Source: Gammaproteobacteria bacterium
GTDB taxonomy: Bacteria; Pseudomonadota; Gammaproteobacteria; Eutrophobiales; Eutrophobiaceae
Direction of reading: 5' to 3'
Assembly (NCBI GenBank): GCA_030829955.1
Contig: JAURNY010000025.1
Location: 1-44,675 of the forward strand
Length of the DNA: 44,675 nt
Below are positions 6,911 through 16,440 of the stretch, one piece after another. The position numbers were made by a program, and so were the translations under genes. Positions within the stretch are counted from its first letter, which is position 1, and the number at the start of each line of letters is the position of its first letter. The notes below the pieces were generated by a model. That model searched no databases and was not told the origin of the DNA. It saw nothing but the letters and a program-made list of their open reading frames with translations.

Positions 6911-7264
6911 TCACATAGTGTGAGTTGCACGACCCGATTGTAATGCCCCGGCTAATTGGGTTTCAATTTTGTGCTTGGTAGCGCCTTTGTCGAGTTCACT
7001 AAACTGAACGCCGATTCCAGCTATTTTATTAGCTTGTGAGTTTGTAGGACTGATCCAGACGACTTTGCCAGCAATCGGTAATTTATCTTTGCTATCGATT
7101 AATGTAAGTAGCATAAATACTTCATCACCAAGATTGTATGTTTTTGCTGTAGGAATAAATAGACCGCCATTTTTGATAAATGGCATATAAGAAGCATATA
7201 GCGAGCTTTTGTCACGTATGGTTAGAGACAGGATACCTTGTCTTGGATTGCGGCCTGCCGCCAT
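6911..7264 (-). CDS. pilZ: type IV pilus PilZ protein
   Basis: A 117-residue PilZ-domain protein. It has the pattern of the founding PilZ: GILSLTIRDKSSLYASYMPF, NGGLFIPT, LGDEVFMLLTL, GKVVWI and GIGVQF, ending THTM. The N-terminal Arg residues that bind cyclic di-GMP (RxxxR) are absent, as in the type IV pilus PilZ, which does not bind the nucleotide well and instead works in pilus assembly with PilB and FimX. It lies between tatD and holB, as in Pseudomonas and relatives. Confidence 0.9.
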   Translation of the reverse strand: MAAGRNPRQGILSLTIRDKSSLYASYMPFIKNGGLFIPTAKTYNLGDEVFMLLTLIDSKDKLPIAGKVVWISPTNSQANKIAGIGVQFSELDKGATKHKIETQLAGALQSGRATHTM

Positions 7265-7280
7265 GGATAACTCCTTATAT

Positions 7281-8276
7281 TTACTTTATATGCTCAGGAT
7301 TATTCCAGTAAATGATTATCTCTTCAAGGAGACTAAGTGAATTGAAGTTGCTCTGTGCAGTAGATTCTAGATATTTATCCTGAAGATAATCATAAATATG
7401 CATGATACGGTTAATTTCTAGGTGTTTTGCTAAATTCAATAGCTGATGTCTCAAATCGCTGTTGATTACTTCAGCCTCACTACCAAGTAGTTTTAAGCGC
7501 GCCAGATCTTGACAAAAGCGCATTAACCATGAGATTACTTGTCCACAGCCAAGTGATTCCCATCTACTTGCTAATTCAATAACATTGACCTTATCTTTCA
7601 TTATGTTTTCGATATCAGCTACTACATGCTGTCTTTCTGCGAAAATATTATTTTCCAGCATATCTATGATAGATAAAGGCGCGCCGCCCGTCAGGTTTAG
7701 TAATATATCTACTGAATAATCTATTTCTATATTCTGCTGTTCCAGCCACTCTATTGTTCCCTGATTAGCGGCAGGTTTAAATTCAATGCGCTGGCATCGG
7801 CTTCTAATGGTAATAGGTAAACGCTCGGGATGATGACTTATCAATATCAACATCGACTGTGCTGGCGGCTCTTCTAGTGTTTTTAATAAGGCATTGGCTG
7901 TTGAACGATTCATTGCTTCCGCCGGACAAAGCGTCACTATTTTGTTTTTAGTGGTGAAACTCTTCAGTGACATGAATTCGATAAGTTCACGAATCTGCGC
8001 AACTTTGAGCTGTTTACCGGCTTCTTCTGGCTCAATGATTTGTATGTCCGGATGGTTGCCTACCTCAAATAATTGACAGCTTTGACAGGCCCCACAAAAC
8101 TGATTGTCAGCATTAGGATTTAGACATAAAAGATGACGACTGATAAGTTGCGCAAAATGCATTAAGCCGAGACCTTGATTGCCTGTTAATAATAAGGCGT
8201 GTGGCAGTCGGTTTTGGTTTTGCATGGACAAGAAACGCTGCCATTGTGCCTGTTGCCATGGAAACAGGTTCAGCAT
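7281..8276 (-). CDS. holB: DNA polymerase III subunit delta'
   Basis: A 331-residue clamp-loader subunit. A zinc finger of four Cys (CLNP...CGACQSC, about residues 51-66) is followed by HPDIQII, then the ANALLKTLEEPP motif and the SRC of sensor 1 (IRSRCQRIEF). The P-loop region (LTGNQGLGLMHFA) lacks the usual GKS/T, as expected because delta' does not hydrolyse ATP. It acts in the gamma complex that loads the beta clamp. The start overlaps the last bases of tmk by 7 bp, indicating coupled translation. Confidence 0.95.
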   Translation of the reverse strand: MLNLFPWQQAQWQRFLSMQNQNRLPHALLLTGNQGLGLMHFAQLISRHLLCLNPNADNQFCGACQSCQLFEVGNHPDIQIIEPEEAGKQLKVAQIRELIEFMSLKSFTTKNKIVTLCPAEAMNRSTANALLKTLEEPPAQSMLILISHHPERLPITIRSRCQRIEFKPAANQGTIEWLEQQNIEIDYSVDILLNLTGGAPLSIIDMLENNIFAERQHVVADIENIMKDKVNVIELASRWESLGCGQVISWLMRFCQDLARLKLLGSEAEVINSDLRHQLLNLAKHLEINRIMHIYDYLQDKYLESTAQSNFNSLSLLEEIIIYWNNPEHIK

Positions 8277-8899
8277 AAGTCATGTTCTTGCAGGATTGTT
8301 AATACTTGTTGTTTAACTTCTTCTAACGATCTACCTGCATGAATGATTTTGAAACGTTCCGTTTCTGAGGATGCACGTTGTAAATAGCATTGACGTACCT
8401 TTTCAAAGAAATCGAGTTTTTCCTGTTCAAATCGATCGGATTCGCCTCGCCGTCCAGCTCTTCTAAGCCCTGTTTCGACATCAATATCAAATAGCAATGT
8501 TAAATCTGGAGTTAATCCCTGCTGTACCCAATCTTCTAATACTTTGATTCTATTAGTTTCAATGCCACGCCCGGCACCTTGATAGGCATAACTAGCATCG
8601 GTAAAACGATCACACAGAACAATATGACCTTGTTTCAGTGTTGGAATAATAACTTCGCTTAAATGCTGTGAACGCGCCGCAAAAATAACCAAAAGCTCAG
8701 TATCATCTGTTATTTTAGTGTTTGTCTTATCAAGTAAAATTTCTCTAAGTTTTTCCCCGGTTTTAGTGCCGCCGGGTTCACGCGTTACTAAAACAGTGTT
8801 GCCGGATTTTCTTAAGACATCTGCAATGACGTCGAGCAACGTACTTTTACCTGCACCCTCGCCACCCTCTAATGTAATAAATAAACCTTGTTTCTTCAT
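8270..8899 (-). CDS. tmk: thymidylate kinase
   Basis: A 209-residue enzyme that phosphorylates dTMP to dTDP with ATP. P-loop EGGEGAGKST at residues 11-20, the DR(F/Y) motif in CDRFTDASYAYQGAGR at about 99-114, and a LID region with several Arg (RRAGRRGESDRFE), placing the catalytic Arg in the lid as in E. coli-type enzymes. It sits between mltG and holB, the standard order. Confidence 0.97.
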   Translation of the reverse strand: MKKQGLFITLEGGEGAGKSTLLDVIADVLRKSGNTVLVTREPGGTKTGEKLREILLDKTNTKITDDTELLVIFAARSQHLSEVIIPTLKQGHIVLCDRFTDASYAYQGAGRGIETNRIKVLEDWVQQGLTPDLTLLFDIDVETGLRRAGRRGESDRFEQEKLDFFEKVRQCYLQRASSETERFKIIHAGRSLEEVKQQVLTILQEHDLC

Positions 8900-8901
8900 T
8901 T

Positions 8902-9909
8902 TTATTTTAGTTGATACTTTTTTACAGCTTTATTGTGCTCTGCCAATGTTTCAGAAAAATAATGTGAGCCATCGCCTTTAGCCACAAAATACAATGTTTT
9001 GCCATCTTTTGGATGAAGTGCCGCATGAATTGCCTCTCGACCGACGATAGCAATAGGCGTTGGCGGTAATCCTTTCACCTTATAGGTATTGTAAGGTGAA
9101 TCGATACTTAAATCTTTTTTACGTATGTCGCCATCAAACTGTTGTCCGATGGCATAAATAACTGTGGGGTCAGTTTGTAATTTCATGTCTTTTTGCAGAC
9201 GTCTGACAAACACACCGGCAATTTCACTACGTTCATCTGGATGTCCGGTTTCCTTCTCAATAATTGAAGCCATAATCAAGGCTTCGTAAGGAGTCTGATA
9301 GGGTAAACCTTCGTCACGTTGTTCCCATTCCTCATTTAGCACATCGAATAATCTCTTATTTGCCCGGATTAGAAACTCTTTATCAGTAGTACCTCGAGGA
9401 AAATAGTAGGTGTCAGGAAAGAAATAGCCTTCTGCATGCTCCGCTTCTAATCCTAGTTGTTGCATTAATGTATCGGCTTGGTCATGAGATAATGTTTTGA
9501 TCAATACAGGATCGTCGCTGACTGCATTTAAGACTTCCCATATATGCCAGCCTTCCACCAGAGTTAATGAATATTGAATAACCTTACCTGAGCTTAGTAA
9601 CAATAATAGTTCTTCAGGTAATAAATTATCGATGAGTTGATATTCACCCGATTTAATCTGGGTGGCCAGACCAGTTTCTTTAGCAAGTAATTTAAAGTAT
9701 CCGGCGTCATCAGTAATTTTTTTATCGAGTAGTTGATTCAGCACACTGTGAAATGATTGACCACGATCAATGATTAACACATCTTCCTGACTAACATTTA
9801 AAGAGGTTTGTTTGAAGCGTTGATAATCCTTATAAAGATATATTCCAGTGATTAGAATTAATAAAGTCAGGCATGCAAATATAATTCCTGTTTTACGAAT
9901 TAAGTTCAA
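8902..9909 (-). CDS. mltG: endolytic murein transglycosylase MltG
   Basis: A 335-residue YceG-like protein. One N-terminal membrane helix (about 9-27) anchors it in the inner membrane; a LysM-like subdomain follows, then the catalytic domain with ASIIEKETG (catalytic Glu), AGVFVRRL, LQTDPTVIYA and PYNTY. MltG cleaves nascent peptidoglycan strands and limits their length. The first codon appears to be TTG; it overlaps the pabC stop by 4 bp, which supports coupling and this start. Confidence 0.95.
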   Translation of the reverse strand: MNLIRKTGIIFACLTLLILITGIYLYKDYQRFKQTSLNVSQEDVLIIDRGQSFHSVLNQLLDKKITDDAGYFKLLAKETGLATQIKSGEYQLIDNLLPEELLLLLSSGKVIQYSLTLVEGWHIWEVLNAVSDDPVLIKTLSHDQADTLMQQLGLEAEHAEGYFFPDTYYFPRGTTDKEFLIRANKRLFDVLNEEWEQRDEGLPYQTPYEALIMASIIEKETGHPDERSEIAGVFVRRLQKDMKLQTDPTVIYAIGQQFDGDIRKKDLSIDSPYNTYKVKGLPPTPIAIVGREAIHAALHPKDGKTLYFVAKGDGSHYFSETLAEHNKAVKKYQLK

Positions 9910-10718
9910 ATGATATACCCTTGCTTGATAAATAATTGTGTTATCAATTTTGTTAATGCACCAATTTTGAATTGTTTGTCATTTAATTTGGTTACTGGCC
10001 AGACACCCATAATGCTATTACATAAAAAAATCTCATCGGACTGCATCAAGTCGTCAATATTTATTGATTTTATTAAAACGTCATGTGTATCAATAATATA
10101 TTTACGAATAACGCCTTTGACACCACATTGGGATAATTCAGGCGTCATGATTTGTTTATTTTTTATTATAAAAATATTACTCATTGTGCCTTCTATTACA
10201 GCATTATTAATATCCAGCATAATTCCTTCTCTAATAGATAGCTCTTCACACTCCATACGTGCCATGACCTGCTCCAGGCGGTTCAGGTGTTTCATTCCAG
10301 CTAACAATGGATTAATAGCGTAGCGTGAATTGCAAATAATTGTTGCGACACCTTCTTCACGTATAGCAGTCGGATATTCAGGCCATGGATAAGTTGCAAG
10401 AATTCGGGATGGAACTGGATTAGCAGGTGGGGTGTATCCGCGACCTCCCTGCCCTCGCGTAATAATGATTTTTAATACGGCAAGCTCATGTTTATCAGCG
10501 AGTAACTCGGCTTCCTGTCTTAATGCAATTAAATCAGTAAAAGGAATTTGTAAACGGCGGCAAGATATAACTAGACGTTCAAGATGACTGTCCCAGCAAA
10601 GTAATTTGCCATTTTTAATGGCAATCGTTTCGAACAAACCATCGCCATATTGAAGACCACGATCATCAACAGGAAAGGTGTTAGTGGCCTGACCATTAAT
10701 TAGAATGTCTATTGCCAT
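9906..10718 (-). CDS. pabC: aminodeoxychorismate lyase
   Basis: A 270-residue class IV (fold type IV) PLP enzyme that converts 4-amino-4-deoxychorismate to p-aminobenzoate and pyruvate for folate synthesis. Landmarks are DDRGLQYGDGLFETI near the N-terminus, KHLNRLEQV containing the Schiff-base Lys (about residue 143), and EGTMSNIF, which binds the PLP phosphate. Position between fabF and mltG is the same as in E. coli. Confidence 0.95.
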   Translation of the reverse strand: MAIDILINGQATNTFPVDDRGLQYGDGLFETIAIKNGKLLCWDSHLERLVISCRRLQIPFTDLIALRQEAELLADKHELAVLKIIITRGQGGRGYTPPANPVPSRILATYPWPEYPTAIREEGVATIICNSRYAINPLLAGMKHLNRLEQVMARMECEELSIREGIMLDINNAVIEGTMSNIFIIKNKQIMTPELSQCGVKGVIRKYIIDTHDVLIKSINIDDLMQSDEIFLCNSIMGVWPVTKLNDKQFKIGALTKLITQLFIKQGYII

Positions 10719-10739
10719 AATTAACTCATGGCAAGCTCA

Positions 10740-11981
10740 CTAATCGAGCTTTTTAAAAATAAGTGTGCCGTTTGTTCCACCGAAACCAAAAGAGTTAGAT
10801 AAGGCAACATTAATATTCATTTGTCTTGCTTCATGTGGCACATAATCCAGGTCACATTGTGGATCACGATTATCAAGATTGATGGTTGGTGGTGCGACTT
10901 GATCTCGTATTGCTAGTACAGAAAAAATTGCTTCAACACCACCCGCTGCACCTAATAAATGTCCAATCATAGATTTAGTAGAACTGACTGCCAAAGAATT
11001 AGCATGATCATTAAACACTCTTTTTAAGGCCATTGTTTCAGCGATATCACCTGCAGGAGTTGATGTGCCATGTGCATTGATATAATCAACTGATTCTGGT
11101 TCGACACTGCCGTTCCTTAATGCATTCAACATGCAGTTAGCTGCACCTTCACCATTCTCTGAAGGTGCTGTCATATGAAATGCATCACCGCTCATGCCGT
11201 ACCCAGCTAATTCAGCGTAAATAGTTGCACCTCGTTTTTTAGCATGTTCATATTCTTCAAGCACTATTACGCCAGCACCGTCACTTAATACGAAACCATC
11301 GCGATCGACATCCCATGGGCGACTTGCTTTTTCAGGTTCATCATTACGACTGGATAAAGCTCTTGCTGAAGCAAAGCCGGCTAAACCGGTTTCTGATGAT
11401 GCCATTTCGGCTCCGCCTGCAATCATGACGTCAGCATCGCCATACTCGATTAATCGAGCCGCATCACCAATATTATGCGTTCCTGTTGTACATGCAGTTA
11501 CGATCGCAAAGTTAGGGCCTTTTAATCCATACATAATAGATAGGTGGCCAGAAATCATATTGATAATATTACTCGGCACATAAAATGGTGAAATTTTTCT
11601 TGGACCACCGGCATCGAACATGCGCGTACCTTTTTCAATTCCCGGTAATCCACCAATGCCAGATCCTATTGCGACACCAATACGGTGAGCATTTTCTGTT
11701 GTAACTTCCAATCCCGAATCCTGAATTGCCTGAATACCCGCAACTAAACCGTAATGAATAAACGGGTCCATTTTTTTCTGTTCTTTTTTAGGAATGTAAC
11801 TATCGACATCCAGATCACGAATCGAGCCACCTATTTGCACACTAAATTCGCTAACATCAATATGCTCTAGACGTGCAATTCCACTTTTGCCATTGAGAAT
11901 ATTCTTCCATGTTTCAGGAACCGTGTTACCTAGCGGGGTAACCATTCCTAATCCTGTAACAACTACTCTTAGTTTACTCAC
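10740..11981 (-). CDS. fabF: 3-oxoacyl-ACP synthase II
   Basis: A 413-residue condensing enzyme for elongation of acyl-ACP. The nucleophile lies in [11 protein letters not shown] (Cys about 164), the two His in [11 protein letters not shown] and GHLLGAAGG, and a Gly-rich end in [10 protein letters not shown]. The start is GTG ([12 protein letters not shown]), the conserved beginning of the family. A strong intrinsic terminator lies between acpP and this gene, so fabF may be expressed at a lower level than acpP or have its own promoter. Confidence 0.97.
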   Translation of the reverse strand: MSKLRVVVTGLGMVTPLGNTVPETWKNILNGKSGIARLEHIDVSEFSVQIGGSIRDLDVDSYIPKKEQKKMDPFIHYGLVAGIQAIQDSGLEVTTENAHRIGVAIGSGIGGLPGIEKGTRMFDAGGPRKISPFYVPSNIINMISGHLSIMYGLKGPNFAIVTACTTGTHNIGDAARLIEYGDADVMIAGGAEMASSETGLAGFASARALSSRNDEPEKASRPWDVDRDGFVLSDGAGVIVLEEYEHAKKRGATIYAELAGYGMSGDAFHMTAPSENGEGAANCMLNALRNGSVEPESVDYINAHGTSTPAGDIAETMALKRVFNDHANSLAVSSTKSMIGHLLGAAGGVEAIFSVLAIRDQVAPPTINLDNRDPQCDLDYVPHEARQMNINVALSNSFGFGGTNGTLIFKKLD

Positions 11982-12020
11982 TTATGTGCCCTTGTGCCCT
12001 GTTTTTTCGAATTAGAAATT

Positions 12021-12064
12021 AATAATAAAAAAAGCCGCGTTATGCTTATATATAACGCGGCTTT
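12021..12064 (-). terminator. intrinsic terminator between acpP and fabF
   Basis: A perfect 13-bp inverted repeat, AAAGCCGCGTTAT (12031-12043) and ATAACGCGGCTTT (12052-12064), with an 8-nt loop. On the minus-strand transcript it is followed by a run of seven U and then AUUAUU. This is the strongest Rho-independent terminator I see in the window. Placed inside the fab cluster, it should end or reduce transcription after the highly expressed acpP. Confidence 0.88.
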
Positions 12065-12081
12065 GATGTAAGTATAACTAA

Positions 12082-12318
12082 TTACTCTAGATTGGCGTTA
12101 ATGTAATCTACAGCTTGATTAACTGTCGTGATGTTTTCCGCATCTTCGTCAGGAATTTCAGTTTTAAATTCCTCTTCCAGTGCCATGACTAATTCAACTG
12201 TATCCAGTGAATCTGCCCCCAAATCATCAACAAATGAAGCTTCACTTGTTACTTCTTCTTCTTTGACACCTAACTGTTCAACGACGATTTTTTTTACGCG
12301 TTCTTCAACACTACTCAT
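12082..12318 (-). CDS. acpP: acyl carrier protein
   Basis: A 78-residue acidic, four-helix protein that carries acyl chains on 4'-phosphopantetheine. The attachment Ser is residue 37 in [21 protein letters not shown]. The ATG at 12318 is chosen because it gives the conserved [10 protein letters not shown] beginning and has GGAGG about 10 bp upstream; a frame extended by 12 codons also exists. It has its own probable promoter in the 151-bp gap after fabG and a terminator behind it. Confidence 0.97.
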   Translation of the reverse strand: MSSVEERVKKIVVEQLGVKEEEVTSEASFVDDLGADSLDTVELVMALEEEFKTEIPDEDAENITTVNQAVDYINANLE

Positions 12319-12367
12319 GATAAATATATCCTCCGTACGCGGCTTATTAGCCAATTTGCGAGTGCTA

Positions 12368-12395
12368 AGTTTAGTGAAATCAAATCTTCTTGCAA
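12368..12395 (-). promoter_or_regulatory. probable acpP promoter
   Basis: On the minus strand, TTGCAA (12395-12390) and TAAACT (12373-12368) are spaced by 16 bp, a fair sigma-70 match 50 bp upstream of the acpP start. A second possible pair, TTAACT with TATAAT spaced by 18 bp, lies further upstream near 12420-12450. A weak AT-only hairpin with U-run at about 12430-12450 could partly end fabG transcripts. acpP is often driven by its own strong promoter, which fits. Confidence 0.45.
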
Positions 12396-12469
12396 CTTTG
12401 AAAAACCTAGCGAATTAATAATTATAAAAAACAACTATTTATATAGTTAATTTAAAGTTCATTATAGAC

Positions 12470-13207
12470 TTATCCCATATACATACCACCATTTACACTC
12501 AAGGTTTGACCGGTTATGTATGCTGCTTGATCTGATGCAAGAAATGACACTGCCCTCGCTATCTCATCAGGGCTTCCTAAACGACCTAATACGATCTGTT
12601 TAAGCAAAGTTTCCTTTAACTCATCAGACAATTCATCAGTCATATCCGTCTCAATAAATCCGGGTGCTACAGCATTCACGGTGATACCTCTGGAACCTAC
12701 TTCTCTGGCTAATGATTTAGTAAAACCAATGACGCCTGCCTTTGTTGCTGAGTAATTGGTTTGCCCGGGATTACCTGATAAGCCAACAACTGAGGTGATA
12801 TTAATAATTCTGCCAAAACGCGCTTTCATCATGCTACGTAAACACAGGCGGGTAATTTTAAATACACCGGTGAGGTTAGTTTCAATCACATCATCCCATT
12901 CCTCATCTTTCATGCGCATCATCAAATTATCACGTGTAATACCGGCATTATTGATCAATATTTCAGGGGTATTCCCATCAGATAAGGCTTCTGAAAAGCT
13001 GGCAATAGAATCATTGCATGCCTGATTTAAGACCAGACCTTTACCTTTCCCTGCAAAATGCTCACTCAAGCTGTTAGCTACACTTTCAGATGTTGCTGTG
13101 CCAATTACATATGCACCCTGTTCTATAAATAAATCAGCAATGGCGCGACCAATACCGCGACTTGCACCTGTTACCAATACCGTTTTTTCAGAAAATGATG
13201 TTGACAT
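12470..13207 (-). CDS. fabG: 3-oxoacyl-ACP reductase
   Basis: A 245-residue short-chain dehydrogenase that reduces beta-ketoacyl-ACP with NADPH. Visible are the nucleotide-binding GASRGIGRAIA, NNAG, the catalytic Ser in NITSVVG, YxxxK as YSATK (about 152-156), and a C-terminal GQTLSVNGGMYM. It lies 2 bp after fabD and 151 bp before acpP. Confidence 0.97.
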   Translation of the reverse strand: MSTSFSEKTVLVTGASRGIGRAIADLFIEQGAYVIGTATSESVANSLSEHFAGKGKGLVLNQACNDSIASFSEALSDGNTPEILINNAGITRDNLMMRMKDEEWDDVIETNLTGVFKITRLCLRSMMKARFGRIINITSVVGLSGNPGQTNYSATKAGVIGFTKSLAREVGSRGITVNAVAPGFIETDMTDELSDELKETLLKQIVLGRLGSPDEIARAVSFLASDQAAYITGQTLSVNGGMYMG

Positions 13208-13209
13208 TA

Positions 13210-14157
13210 TTAAGCTTGCCCCATTGCTTTGTTTATTGATGTTTTATCCTGTAAACAATGCACTTCAAGACTGCGTTCGATACGCTTATTTAACCCGGAA
13301 AGTACTTTGCCAGGACCACATTCAATAATAGTAGAAATATTTTTATTATTAATAGACTGAATCAATTCTACCCAACGTACGGGTTTATATAGTTGTTGTA
13401 ATAATATTTCCTTGATCGTTTTGGCATCTGTTCGTTCGGTAGCATCTACATTCTGAATAACCGGTATCAATGCATCTGAAAAAGTAACGCTGTTTAGTTT
13501 TTCAGAGAATTGTTCTGCTGCTTTTTTCATTAATAAACAATGCGAAGGCACACTGACAGGCAACAAAATGGTTCGCTTGGCACCGGCATCACTCGCTTTT
13601 TCAATAGCAGCCTCAACAGCTGTTTTGTGACCGGCAATGACGATTTGTCCCGGTGAATTGAAATTCGCTGGCGCAACGTGTTGATCAGATGAAACTTCAT
13701 TACAAATATCGGTGATTGCATCATCTTCCAGCCCAAGTATTGCAGCCATAGCGCCTATGCCGGCAGGTACAGCTTGCTGCATACATTTGCCTCTATGCGC
13801 TACCAGACTAATAGCGTCTTTAAAATCAATTACGCCAGCACAAACCAGTGCGGTATATTCGCCTAAACTATGACCAGCTAAAACCGAAGGACTGGTATCA
13901 ACTAACTGTTGCCAGATATTCCATGTGGCATATCCAGCCGCCAATAACGCAGGCTGTGTGATTTCTGTCTGATTTAAATATGCTTCAGGACCTAGTGTAA
14001 CTTTTTCCCATAGGTCATAACCTAATTCAGAAGAAGCAACAGCAAAATCTTCTTTTACATTTGTATATGTTTCAGCCAACTTATCCATCATGCCGACGGA
14101 TTGAGAACCTTGTCCAGGAAATACGATAGCGTAAGGATTATTTAATGATGTACTCAT
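13210..14157 (-). CDS. fabD: malonyl CoA-ACP transacylase
   Basis: A 315-residue enzyme that loads malonyl groups from CoA to ACP. Motifs: FPGQGSQ at about 14-20, the nucleophile in AGHSLGEY (Ser about 95), QQAVPAG containing the Gln/Met loop and a conserved Arg-containing segment (VAHRGKCMQ), and the catalytic His in VSVPSHC. Followed by fabG within 2 bp. Confidence 0.97.
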   Translation of the reverse strand: MSTSLNNPYAIVFPGQGSQSVGMMDKLAETYTNVKEDFAVASSELGYDLWEKVTLGPEAYLNQTEITQPALLAAGYATWNIWQQLVDTSPSVLAGHSLGEYTALVCAGVIDFKDAISLVAHRGKCMQQAVPAGIGAMAAILGLEDDAITDICNEVSSDQHVAPANFNSPGQIVIAGHKTAVEAAIEKASDAGAKRTILLPVSVPSHCLLMKKAAEQFSEKLNSVTFSDALIPVIQNVDATERTDAKTIKEILLQQLYKPVRWVELIQSINNKNISTIIECGPGKVLSGLNKRIERSLEVHCLQDKTSINKAMGQA

Positions 14158-14174
14158 GATTTATATATTAATTA

Positions 14175-15140
14175 TTAGAATTTAAGTAAAACGGAACCCC
14201 AGGTAAATCCGCCACCAAACGCTTCAAGTAACAAGGTATCCCCTGTTTTAATTCTGCCATCACGCACAGCAACATCTAGCGCTAATGGCACTGAAGCTGC
14301 TGAAGTGTTGCCATGCTCATCAACGGTAACAACAACATAGTCCATTGACATATTTAGTTTCTTAGCCGTTGCTGAAATAATTCTGATATTCGCTTGATGA
14401 GGAACAAGCCAATCAATGTCTGATATACTCATATTATTTGCAGCTAATGTTTCATCAACGACTCGTCCTAACGTATTTACAGCCATTTTGAAGACTTCAT
14501 TACCCTGCATTTGAATATAGGCTTCGCCCGCGCGGAACACTGCGCTATTAGCAGAAACACCGGCAGGTACGTTTAGCAAGGCTTCATAATCGCCATCAGC
14601 ATGAATATGAGTTGATAATATTCCTGGTTCTTCACTTGCCGCCAGAACAACCGCTCCTGCACCATCTCCAAATAGCACACATGTTGAACGATCATTCCAG
14701 TCAAGAATACGACTGATTGTTTCAGCGCCAACTACGAGTATATGTTTTGCATTACCGGATTTGATGTATTGATCTGCGATACTCATTGCATAAATAAAGC
14801 CGGTACATACCGCTTGTACATCAAATGCCGGAGAGCGATGAATGTCCAGACGCTTTTGTAATAGACAGGCTGTGCTTGGAAAAATCACATCAGCTGTCGT
14901 TGTTGCCAAAATGATCATGTCTATATCGTCTTTGTTGATATTAGCAGCCTGTATCGCAGCTCGTGATGCCTGTTCAGCCAAATCACAGGTAGTTTGACCT
15001 TCCTCTGCAATATGACGTTTTTTTATGCCGGTACGACTAAATATCCATTCATCGGTAGTATCAACCTTTGTTTCAAGGTCAGCATTGGTGACGACCTGTT
15101 CCGGTAAATATGATCCCGTACCTATTATTTTTGAATACAC
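14175..15140 (-). CDS. fabH: 3-oxoacyl-ACP synthase III
   Basis: A 321-residue initiating condensing enzyme that joins acetyl-CoA to malonyl-ACP. Cys112 lies in AVCTGFIYA, the His in VPHQANIRI and the Asn in [10 protein letters not shown], completing the Cys-His-Asn triad. It starts with GTG ([13 protein letters not shown]). plsX ends 12 bp upstream of it, the usual plsX-fabH-fabD order. Confidence 0.97.
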   Translation of the reverse strand: MYSKIIGTGSYLPEQVVTNADLETKVDTTDEWIFSRTGIKKRHIAEEGQTTCDLAEQASRAAIQAANINKDDIDMIILATTTADVIFPSTACLLQKRLDIHRSPAFDVQAVCTGFIYAMSIADQYIKSGNAKHILVVGAETISRILDWNDRSTCVLFGDGAGAVVLAASEEPGILSTHIHADGDYEALLNVPAGVSANSAVFRAGEAYIQMQGNEVFKMAVNTLGRVVDETLAANNMSISDIDWLVPHQANIRIISATAKKLNMSMDYVVVTVDEHGNTSAASVPLALDVAVRDGRIKTGDTLLLEAFGGGFTWGSVLLKF

Positions 15141-15152
15141 GAGGTTAACCTG

Positions 15153-16160
15153 TTATTCCTGATATTGTTCAAGCTTTGCATTTATACGTTCTGGGATATT
15201 TTTCTCAACTTCCAGAATGGCTTCATTGATTGCAGTTGCAAATGATTCACGATTGGCACTGCCATGACTTTTAATTACGATACCACGTAAACCCAATAAG
15301 GAGGCACCATTATATTTTTTGGGATCAATTTTTCTTTTTAGTGTCCTTAATATGGGAATGGCAAATAAAGCAGCAATTTTTGAATAGAGATTTTTACTAA
15401 ATTGTAATTTTGCATGATGTTGAAGAAAATTAGCTAGACCTTCACTTGACTTCAATGCAACATTTCCTACAAAACCATCACAAACTATGACATCAACCTC
15501 ACCAGCGAATATATCTGTGCCCTCTACATAACCAACATAATTTAGATGGCTTTCTTCAAGCAACGAGGCCGCCTGTTTAACACGGTCATTTCCTTTAATT
15601 TCTTCTGCGCCAATATTCAGCAGAGCAACTGTCGGGTTTTCCTTGTTTTCAACCGCACTGGCAAGTTGTGCTCCCATGATGGCAAATTGAAATAGCTGTT
15701 CAGAGCTAGAGTCAACATTAGCACCAAGATCCAGTACATGCGTATGACCTTTAATTCCAGGCAATATGGTACAGATTGCGGGCCTATCCATATTAGGCAG
15801 CATTTTTAAAACAAAACGGGAAATAGCCATTAAAGCCCCCGTATTACCGGCACTTACGCAAGCCTGTGCCTGACCATCTTTTACCTGTTCAATAGCTATG
15901 CGCATCGAAGACTGCTTTTTGTTTCGCATTGCCTGCGATGGAGAATCATCCATTTCAACGACTTCTGCAGCATGAAGTACAGTTAGCCGTTCTTTATCAT
16001 AGGATTTGTGCAGTTGTAATTGTTCGTTAATCTGGTCTTCTTTACCGACCAAAATCAGTTTCAGATTATTGTGCTGGTGTAAAACAGATATAGCGGCAGG
16101 AACGATCTCGCAAGGGCCAAAATCGCCTCCCATAGCGTCTAAAGCGATAGTTGTTGTCAT
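15153..16160 (-). CDS. plsX: phosphate acyltransferase PlsX
   Basis: A 335-residue enzyme that makes acyl-phosphate from acyl-ACP, the first step of phospholipid synthesis through PlsY. Motifs include IALDAMGGDFGP at the N-terminus, SAGNTGALM, LGANVD and VCDGFVGNV. The start has no clear Shine-Dalgarno sequence; a stable hairpin lies 8 nt upstream, which may control entry. Confidence 0.96.
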   Translation of the reverse strand: MTTTIALDAMGGDFGPCEIVPAAISVLHQHNNLKLILVGKEDQINEQLQLHKSYDKERLTVLHAAEVVEMDDSPSQAMRNKKQSSMRIAIEQVKDGQAQACVSAGNTGALMAISRFVLKMLPNMDRPAICTILPGIKGHTHVLDLGANVDSSSEQLFQFAIMGAQLASAVENKENPTVALLNIGAEEIKGNDRVKQAASLLEESHLNYVGYVEGTDIFAGEVDVIVCDGFVGNVALKSSEGLANFLQHHAKLQFSKNLYSKIAALFAIPILRTLKRKIDPKKYNGASLLGLRGIVIKSHGSANRESFATAINEAILEVEKNIPERINAKLEQYQE

Positions 16161-16168
16161 AGCAAAAG

Positions 16169-16191
16169 AGCCAGATGTTTGTCATCTGGCT
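16169..16191 (-). promoter_or_regulatory. hairpin between rpmF and plsX
   Basis: AGCCAGATG and CATCTGGCT (16169-16177, 16183-16191) form a perfect 9-bp stem with a 5-nt loop. On the minus-strand transcript it is followed by CUUUUGCU and then the plsX AUG. It may act as a weak terminator after rpmF, a processing site or a translational element, since there is no obvious plsX ribosome binding site between it and the start codon. Confidence 0.5.
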
Positions 16192-16225
16192 TCATAGAAA
16201 GAAATAAATAGTTAAGAGACAGGTG

Positions 16226-16411
16226 TTATTCCTGGTCTTCTTTTGTATTAAGTACTTTCCTACCTTTGTAGTATCCATCAGGACTGATGTTATGACGTAA
16301 GTGAACTTCTCCTGATGTAGGCTCGATCGATAAAGCAGCTGACGACAAGGCATCATGCGAACGACGCATATCTCTTCTTGATCTTGATTTTTTTGTCTTT
16401 TGAACAGCCAT
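16226..16411 (-). CDS. rpmF: ribosomal protein L32
   Basis: A 61-residue basic protein of the 50S subunit. It starts [19 protein letters not shown] and continues [11 protein letters not shown], matching bacterial L32 of the Cys-free type. AGGAG lies 10 nt upstream of the ATG. It follows yceD and precedes plsX, the order found in E. coli, where L32 is co-transcribed with lipid genes. Confidence 0.97.
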   Translation of the reverse strand: MAVQKTKKSRSRRDMRRSHDALSSAALSIEPTSGEVHLRHNISPDGYYKGRKVLNTKEDQE

Positions 16412-16440
16412 GATTATTTGTCTCCTGAATAATGACTAGG

